From Burkholderia latens (GTDB lineage: Bacteria > Pseudomonadota > Gammaproteobacteria > Burkholderiales > Burkholderiaceae), in the NCBI RefSeq assembly GCF_902499045.1, contig NZ_CABVPL010000014.1, positions 62,001 to 126,000 of the forward strand: a DNA stretch of 64,000 nt. The letters run 5' to 3'. Position numbers and translations under genes: made by a program. Positions 59,544 through 64,000 of this stretch are shown here, one piece after another; position 1 is the stretch's first letter, and the number at the start of each line of letters is the position of its first letter. The notes beneath the pieces were generated by a model. It did not search any database, had not been told where the DNA came from, and saw nothing but the letters and a program-made list of their open reading frames with translations.

Positions 59544-59570
59544 AAGGCGCCTTCGGGCGCCTTTTTCTTT
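59544..59570 (+). terminator. Intrinsic terminator of the porin gene
   Basis: AAGGCGCC-TTCG-GGCGCCTT, an 8-bp stem with a stable UUCG tetraloop, followed by a T-rich run. It lies 30 bp after the porin stop. Confidence 0.93.
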
Positions 59571-59831
59571 TTGGGGCTACGAAAGCGGTGTGCGAGGCGG
59601 CGGGCGGCATGGTCCTCCCCGCCTCGCTCATGGCGATGACCCGGTCACGGTGCTGAACGGGCGCGAACGCCGGCGTCGCGCAGCGTGCGTCGGGATGCCC
59701 GCGCCGTTCGATTGGGGCGCTCCAGTATGTCCGAGCGACGCGTTCCGGCGGCCAATCGGCGCCGGGTCGCACGAGCCTCGTTCACGCGACAGTCGCATGG
59801 CGGCGCCCAGCGCAACGTCCGCGCCAAAAAC

Positions 59832-59857
59832 AAAAACGCCCGGCGCTGAGGCCGGGC
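59832..59857 (-). terminator. Intrinsic terminator of fadD
   Basis: GCCCGGC/GCCGGGC, a 7-bp stem with a 6-nt loop; on the minus strand it is followed by GUUUUUG-type U-rich sequence. It lies 21 bp after the fadD stop. Confidence 0.75.
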
Positions 59858-59878
59858 TCGCTGGTTCGATGTCACGCG

Positions 59879-61552
59879 TTATGCGCGTCCGTCACGCAAT
59901 TCACGCCGCAAGATCTTGCCGACGTTCGTCTTCGGCAGCTCGGTGCGGAACTCGACCAGCTTCGGACGCTTGTAGCCGGTGAGCCGCTCCTTGCAGTACG
60001 CGAGGATGTCCTTGTCGGTGAGCGCCGGATCCTTCTTCACGACGAACAGCTTCACCGCTTCGCCCGAATGCTCGTCGGGCACGCCGACGGCTGCCACCTC
60101 GAACACGCCGGGATGCGACGCCACGACGTCCTCGACCTCGTTCGGATACACGTTGAAGCCGGATACGAGGATCATGTCCTTCTTCCGGTCGACGATCTTC
60201 ACGTAACCGCGCGCGTCCATCACGCCGACGTCGCCAGTCTTGAAGAAACCGTCCGGAAACATGACCTTCGCGGTTTCTTCCGGACGGTTCCAGTAGCCGG
60301 CCATCACCTGCGGGCCGCGGATACAGATCTCGCCCGGCTCGCCGAGCGCGACGTCGTTGCCGGCGTCGTCGCGGATCGCGACTTCTGTCGACGGCAGCGG
60401 CAGGCCGATCGTTGCGCTGTACTCGGTCGCCGTCACGGGGTTGCAGGTCGCGACCGGCGACGTTTCCGACAGCCCATAGCCTTCGACGATCGCCGTATGG
60501 GTCTTTTCGTACCAGCGCTTCGCGACCCCTTCCTGGATCGCCATGCCGCCGCCGTTCGCGATCGCGAGCTTCGACAGGTCGAGCTGGTCGAAATCGGGAT
60601 GGTTCAGCAGCGCGTTGTACAGCGTGTTGACGGCCGGAATCGTCGAGATCTGATAGCCCTTCAGTTCCTTGATCATCCCGCCGATGTCGCGCGGGTTCGG
60701 GATCAGGACGCCCATGCCGCCCGTGCGCATCGTCAAGAACCCGCACACCGTCAGCGCAAACACGTGATAGAGCGGCAGCGCGACGACCGTCACGAACTGC
60801 TTCACGTCCGGGTACTTTTCGTGCGCCGGATGGTGCCACGCGGCTGCCTGCAGCACGTTCGACACGATGTTCCGGTGCAGCAGCGTCGCGCCCTTCGCAA
60901 CCCCGGTCGTGCCGCCCGTGTACTGCAGAAACGCGACGTCGTCAGGGCCGAGCGTCTGCGGCTTGAAGGTCAGCCGCGCGCCTTCCGATAGTGCGGCCTT
61001 GAAGCGCGCATACGACGGCAGCTGCCACGCGGGCACCATCTTCTTCACGTTGCGCACGACGTAGTTGACGAGCCAGCCCTTGATGCCGAGCAGGTCGCCC
61101 ATCGACGCGACCACGACATGCTTGACCGCGGTATTCGCGATGACGGCCTGTAGCGTCGACGCGAAATTCTCGAGGATCACGATCGCCTCTGCTCCGCTGT
61201 CCTTCAACTGATGCTCGAGCTCGCGCGGCGTATAGAGCGGATTGACGTTGACGACCGTGTAGCCGGCGCGCAGCACCGCGACGATCGCGACCGGGTACTG
61301 GAGCACGTTCGGCATCATCAGCGCGACGCGGGCGCCGCGCTTCAGGCCGCGCGACTGCAGCCACGCGCCGAACTGGCGCGACAGCACGTCGAGTTCGCCG
61401 TACGTGATGCGCTTGCCCATGCAGACGAACGCGACGCGGTCGCGATACTGCGTGAAGCTTTCGTCGAGAAGAGCCGGGATGGAAGGATACGGAGACGCGT
61501 CAATTTCGGCTGGAACGCCGGGTGGGTACGATTTCAGCCAAATTTTGTCCAT
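59879..61552 (-). CDS. fadD: Long-chain fatty acid--CoA ligase
   Basis: A 557-residue AMP-forming acyl-CoA synthetase that activates fatty acids at the inner membrane for beta-oxidation. The ATP loop YTGGTTGVAKGA is at 211-222; EGYGLSETSP and GYVKIVDRKKDMI are the other adenylate-forming signatures; the catalytic Lys region is NVGKILRRELR. AGGAG lies before the ATG. The molybdopterin oxidoreductase gene ends 136 bp upstream. Confidence 0.93.
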   Translation of the reverse strand: MDKIWLKSYPPGVPAEIDASPYPSIPALLDESFTQYRDRVAFVCMGKRITYGELDVLSRQFGAWLQSRGLKRGARVALMMPNVLQYPVAIVAVLRAGYTVVNVNPLYTPRELEHQLKDSGAEAIVILENFASTLQAVIANTAVKHVVVASMGDLLGIKGWLVNYVVRNVKKMVPAWQLPSYARFKAALSEGARLTFKPQTLGPDDVAFLQYTGGTTGVAKGATLLHRNIVSNVLQAAAWHHPAHEKYPDVKQFVTVVALPLYHVFALTVCGFLTMRTGGMGVLIPNPRDIGGMIKELKGYQISTIPAVNTLYNALLNHPDFDQLDLSKLAIANGGGMAIQEGVAKRWYEKTHTAIVEGYGLSETSPVATCNPVTATEYSATIGLPLPSTEVAIRDDAGNDVALGEPGEICIRGPQVMAGYWNRPEETAKVMFPDGFFKTGDVGVMDARGYVKIVDRKKDMILVSGFNVYPNEVEDVVASHPGVFEVAAVGVPDEHSGEAVKLFVVKKDPALTDKDILAYCKERLTGYKRPKLVEFRTELPKTNVGKILRRELRDGRA

Positions 61553-61688
61553 GCCGCGCGTCTCCTCACAGATTTTCGAATGGTCGTGCTAAAACGCATC
61601 GTAACGGCTCGCCCGTCCCGAGACAACAGGGTTAGATGCCCACTTCGAACTTTCGAACGAATTCTTCCGATCATATCGTCAAGTTCGG

Positions 61689-63764
61689 CTAAGCCCGCTC
61701 AACTTCTACGAGACAGTCGTAAAACGTCGCCGAATTGCCGAGGTCGGTCAGTGCCTGGCTCGTCAGTTCGTTTGCGTTCCGGCCGTCCGCCGACAACTTC
61801 TTCCACCAGATCGACAGCCCGACGACGAGTCCCTTCCGCGCGCGATCGGTAACTCTCGCGACGGCCTGCATCGATCCACGGTCGTTGAAGATGCGAACGA
61901 CGTCGCCGTCCTCGATGCCGCGCGCATCGGCGTCGGCGGGATGCATGTCGAGGTGCGGCTCGCCTTCGGTGCTGCGCAGGCTATCCACGTTCACGAACGT
62001 GCTGTTCAGGAAGTTCCGGGCCGGAGGCGAAATCATCGCGAGCGGGTAGCGGGCGGCGAGTTCGGGCGCGGCCTCTGCCGATTCGAACGGCGGCAGGTAG
62101 TCGGGCACCGGGCCCATGCCCATCTGCTCGAGGCGCGCGCTGTAGAACTCGCATTTGCCGGACGGCGTGCGAAAGCCGCCATTCGCGAATGGCGCGTCCG
62201 CCATCTTGAGCTTCAACCAGCCCGCTCGCTTCAGCGTGTCCCAATCGCTGTCGAGCGCCGGGTCGTCCCACCGCAGCGCCGCCTGCGCGACCTCTTCGTC
62301 GCTGTGATAAAGCGCGGGCTCGTCGAGCCCCATGCTGCGCGCGATGCCGCGAAAGATTTCGGTGTTCGGCCGCGCTTCGCCGACCGGCGGAATCGCCGGC
62401 AGATTTGCCATCACGTACGTGTGGCCGTACGACTTATGGACGTCGAGATGCTCGAGCTGCGTCGTGGCCGGCAGCACAATGTCGGCGAAATCGGCGGTAT
62501 CTGTCTTGAAGTGCTCCAGAACCACCGTGAACAGATCGTCGCGTGCAAAACCGGCGGCCACTTTCGACGAGTCCGGTGCGACTGCAACCGGATTCGAGTT
62601 GTAGACGATCATCGCTTCGATCCTCGGCCCGAAAGCCGCATCGCCGGGGTGCAGCAGCGCGTCGCCGATCGCATTCATGTTGATGATGCGCGGGAGTTTG
62701 TGCGGCCAGCCGGGCATCAGATCCGGACGCAGTAGCGCTGCCTGATTGATCGGGGCAGATTGCGATGACGACAACAGCAACCCACCGGCGCGGTCACGCC
62801 ATGCCCCTGTCAGCGCGGGCAAGCTGGCGATCGCGCGCACGGCGTTGCCGCCGCCGCGGACGCGCTGCATGCCGTAATTCAGGCGGATCGACGCCTTGCG
62901 CGTCGCGCCGTAACGGCGTGCAAGATCGATCAGCGCCGACGCTTCGACGCCGCAGATCTGTGCGACACGCTCGGGCGGATACGACAGCGCTCGCGCCTTC
63001 AGCGCATCGAAACCGAGCGTATGGCGCGCGATGTAGTCATGATCGAGCAGATCTTCCGTGATCAGCACATGCATCATGCCGAGTGCGAAAGCGCCGTCGG
63101 TGCCCGGCTTCAGTGCGATATGCTGATGGCACTTTTCTGCCGTCAGCGAGCGATACGGATCGATTGCGACCAGGCGCGCGCCGCGCCGCTTGGCTTCCTG
63201 CGCACGGGTCCAGAAGTGCAAGCTCGATGCGATCGGATTAGCGCCCCAGATCAGGATCAACTCGCTTTCCTCGAAATGCTCGAGGTGCATGCCGACGCTC
63301 GCGCCGTACGTATAGTGCAGCCCTGCTGCGCCCGCCGCAGCGCAAATTGTCCGTTCGAGCCTTGACGCGCCGATTTTGTGGAAGAACCGCTGCGCGATAC
63401 CCTCGCCTTGGACGAGCCCCATTGTTCCTGCGTAGCTGTACGGCACGATCGCCTCCGGCGCGCGCGCGGCGATTTCACCGAGGCGGCGACCGATCTCGTC
63501 GAGCGCTTCACGCCAGCTGATCGGCAGGAAGCGCCCTTCCCCCTTCACACCGACGCGCTTGAGCGGGACGGTCAAACGGTCGGGATGATGAACGCGGTCG
63601 GCATATCGGCTGACTTTCGTACACAACACGCCCTGCGTAGGCGGATGGTCCGGGTCGCCAGCGACCTTGATCGCCCTGCCGTTTTCGACGGTCACGCGCA
63701 TTGCGCACGTATCCGGACAGTCGTGCGGGCAGACGGCCCGTGCTATCTGAGTGGAGGCGTTCAT
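61689..63764 (-). CDS. Molybdopterin-dependent oxidoreductase with N-terminal [4Fe-4S] cluster
   Basis: A 691-residue DMSO-reductase-family enzyme. The N-terminal cluster motif is CPHDCPDTC (Cys12, 16, 20) with Cys48 as fourth ligand. Cys141 in RTICAAAGAAG sits where the Mo ligand is expected in formate dehydrogenase-like members. The central domain and C-terminal molydopterin dinucleotide-binding domain (about 570-690) are complete. No signal peptide, so cytoplasmic. No electron-transfer subunit is adjacent. The substrate cannot be inferred; relatives are annotated only as molybdopterin oxidoreductases. Confidence 0.88.
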   Translation of the reverse strand: MNASTQIARAVCPHDCPDTCAMRVTVENGRAIKVAGDPDHPPTQGVLCTKVSRYADRVHHPDRLTVPLKRVGVKGEGRFLPISWREALDEIGRRLGEIAARAPEAIVPYSYAGTMGLVQGEGIAQRFFHKIGASRLERTICAAAGAAGLHYTYGASVGMHLEHFEESELILIWGANPIASSLHFWTRAQEAKRRGARLVAIDPYRSLTAEKCHQHIALKPGTDGAFALGMMHVLITEDLLDHDYIARHTLGFDALKARALSYPPERVAQICGVEASALIDLARRYGATRKASIRLNYGMQRVRGGGNAVRAIASLPALTGAWRDRAGGLLLSSSQSAPINQAALLRPDLMPGWPHKLPRIINMNAIGDALLHPGDAAFGPRIEAMIVYNSNPVAVAPDSSKVAAGFARDDLFTVVLEHFKTDTADFADIVLPATTQLEHLDVHKSYGHTYVMANLPAIPPVGEARPNTEIFRGIARSMGLDEPALYHSDEEVAQAALRWDDPALDSDWDTLKRAGWLKLKMADAPFANGGFRTPSGKCEFYSARLEQMGMGPVPDYLPPFESAEAAPELAARYPLAMISPPARNFLNSTFVNVDSLRSTEGEPHLDMHPADADARGIEDGDVVRIFNDRGSMQAVARVTDRARKGLVVGLSIWWKKLSADGRNANELTSQALTDLGNSATFYDCLVEVERA

Positions 63765-63815
63765 CGTTGTGGATGCTGCTGGTGGAGACTCGCAGATTCT
63801 ACGTGGAAGGGCCGA

Positions 63816-63923
63816 ATGACGCGTCGCTTTGCGGGAATTTCCGTGGAGTTTGACGACGAAGCGGCGCCGAAGGAGGATGAATATCGGTGCTGGATCGGCT
63901 TCGTAATGGCGAGGCGGCGATGA
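63816..63923 (+). other. Short open reading frame of uncertain status
   Basis: A 35-codon frame beginning MTRRFAGISVEFDDEA, divergent from the oxidoreductase gene. After its TGA the same frame continues 11 codons (RWERDWLELER) to a second TGA. The composition is protein-like, but the length and lack of recognisable homology leave it unresolved. It might be a remnant or a chance frame; there is no clear Shine-Dalgarno. Beyond it, to the window end, I see nothing recognisable. Confidence 0.25.
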
Positions 63924-64000
63924 AGGTGGGAGCGGGACTGGCTCGAACTTGAACGGTGAGCGACTTACGTCTATGGAAAGTCTGAGGGGTGCGCTACGCG

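Larger units (their letters stand above)
59514..59878. other. Intergenic region between porin and fadD
   Basis: No gene supported in 365 bp. It has the porin terminator, a 9-bp GC stem (GCGAGGCGG/CCGCCTCGC, 59592-59627) without a U-run, and the fadD terminator at its right end. Open frames here lack recognisable motifs and appear to be shadows of high-G+C non-coding DNA. Confidence 0.65.

Noticed and set aside
59590-59982. Frames of 109-130 codons in the porin-fadD interval.
   Set aside because: They run through the fadD terminator and into the fadD 3' end in the opposite sense, with no domain or ribosome-binding site.

Overview
The window is a roughly 67-70% G+C chromosomal segment with the gene content and order of a Burkholderia main chromosome, most likely the B. 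cepacia complex (an inference from synteny, not a database match). The markers are an AlaLys-rich H1-like histone gene beside nrdAB, an OpcP-type porin with a terminal Phe, the run prmA / DUF3426 / tpx / pfkB, and a complete betaproteobacterial dcw cluster. Nearly all of it is core genome. I found no CRISPR array, intact insertion sequence, integrase or rRNA.

Layout. 1-3631 (+): 3' end of prmA, a zinc-ribbon membrane protein, thiol peroxidase, a PfkB kinase and a glycine-zipper lipoprotein. 3848-9508 (-): H1-like histone, then nrdB and nrdA; nrdA has a sigma70-like promoter overlapped by a pair of NrdR boxes 31 bp apart and a leader of about 320 nt. 9964-11775 (-): ampD, a small membrane protein and a CcsA-like protein. 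11865-13888 (+): ffh and a phosphoribosyltransferase. 13974-16340 (-): marC, proS. 16559-17828 (+): rppH and a CNP1-like lipoprotein. 17932-21038 (-): proB, obgE, rpmA, rplU. 21248-22467 (+): ispB and tRNA-Pro(CGG).

22468-24862 is the one accessory-looking stretch. It has lower G+C, carries a solitary TPR-GSCFA gene just downstream of the tRNA, and contains a degenerate copy of the tRNA T-arm on its far side. 24863-31465 (+): a CorB/HlyC-like membrane protein, a short pilB, pilC and pilD without a pilin gene, coaE, zapD and yacG. 31526-37060 (-): mutT, a DUF815 ATPase, argJ and secA. 37328-37807 (+): a DciA/DUF721 gene. 37888-39550 (-): lpxC and a Prx5 peroxiredoxin.

39739-57062 (-) is the dcw cluster, transcribed mraZ-rsmH-ftsL-ftsI-murE-murF-mraY-murD-ftsW-murG-murC-ddlB-ftsQ-ftsA-ftsZ, with seven ATGA stop/start overlaps. 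Four MraZ-type boxes of 10-bp period lie over and just downstream of its likely promoter. Together these genes make lipid II, flip and crosslink it at the septum, and assemble the divisome; lpxC, secA, zapD and yacG extend the envelope and division theme. The right end carries coq7 (-), a porin (+), fadD (-) and a molybdopterin oxidoreductase (-).

No dramatic new system is evident. The best leads are regulatory or structural: the MraZ operator, the NrdR box pair, the tandem dyads between nrdB and the histone gene, the nrdA-nrdB stem-loop, the 5'-terminal hairpin of the rplU mRNA, and the tRNA-linked GSCFA insert.
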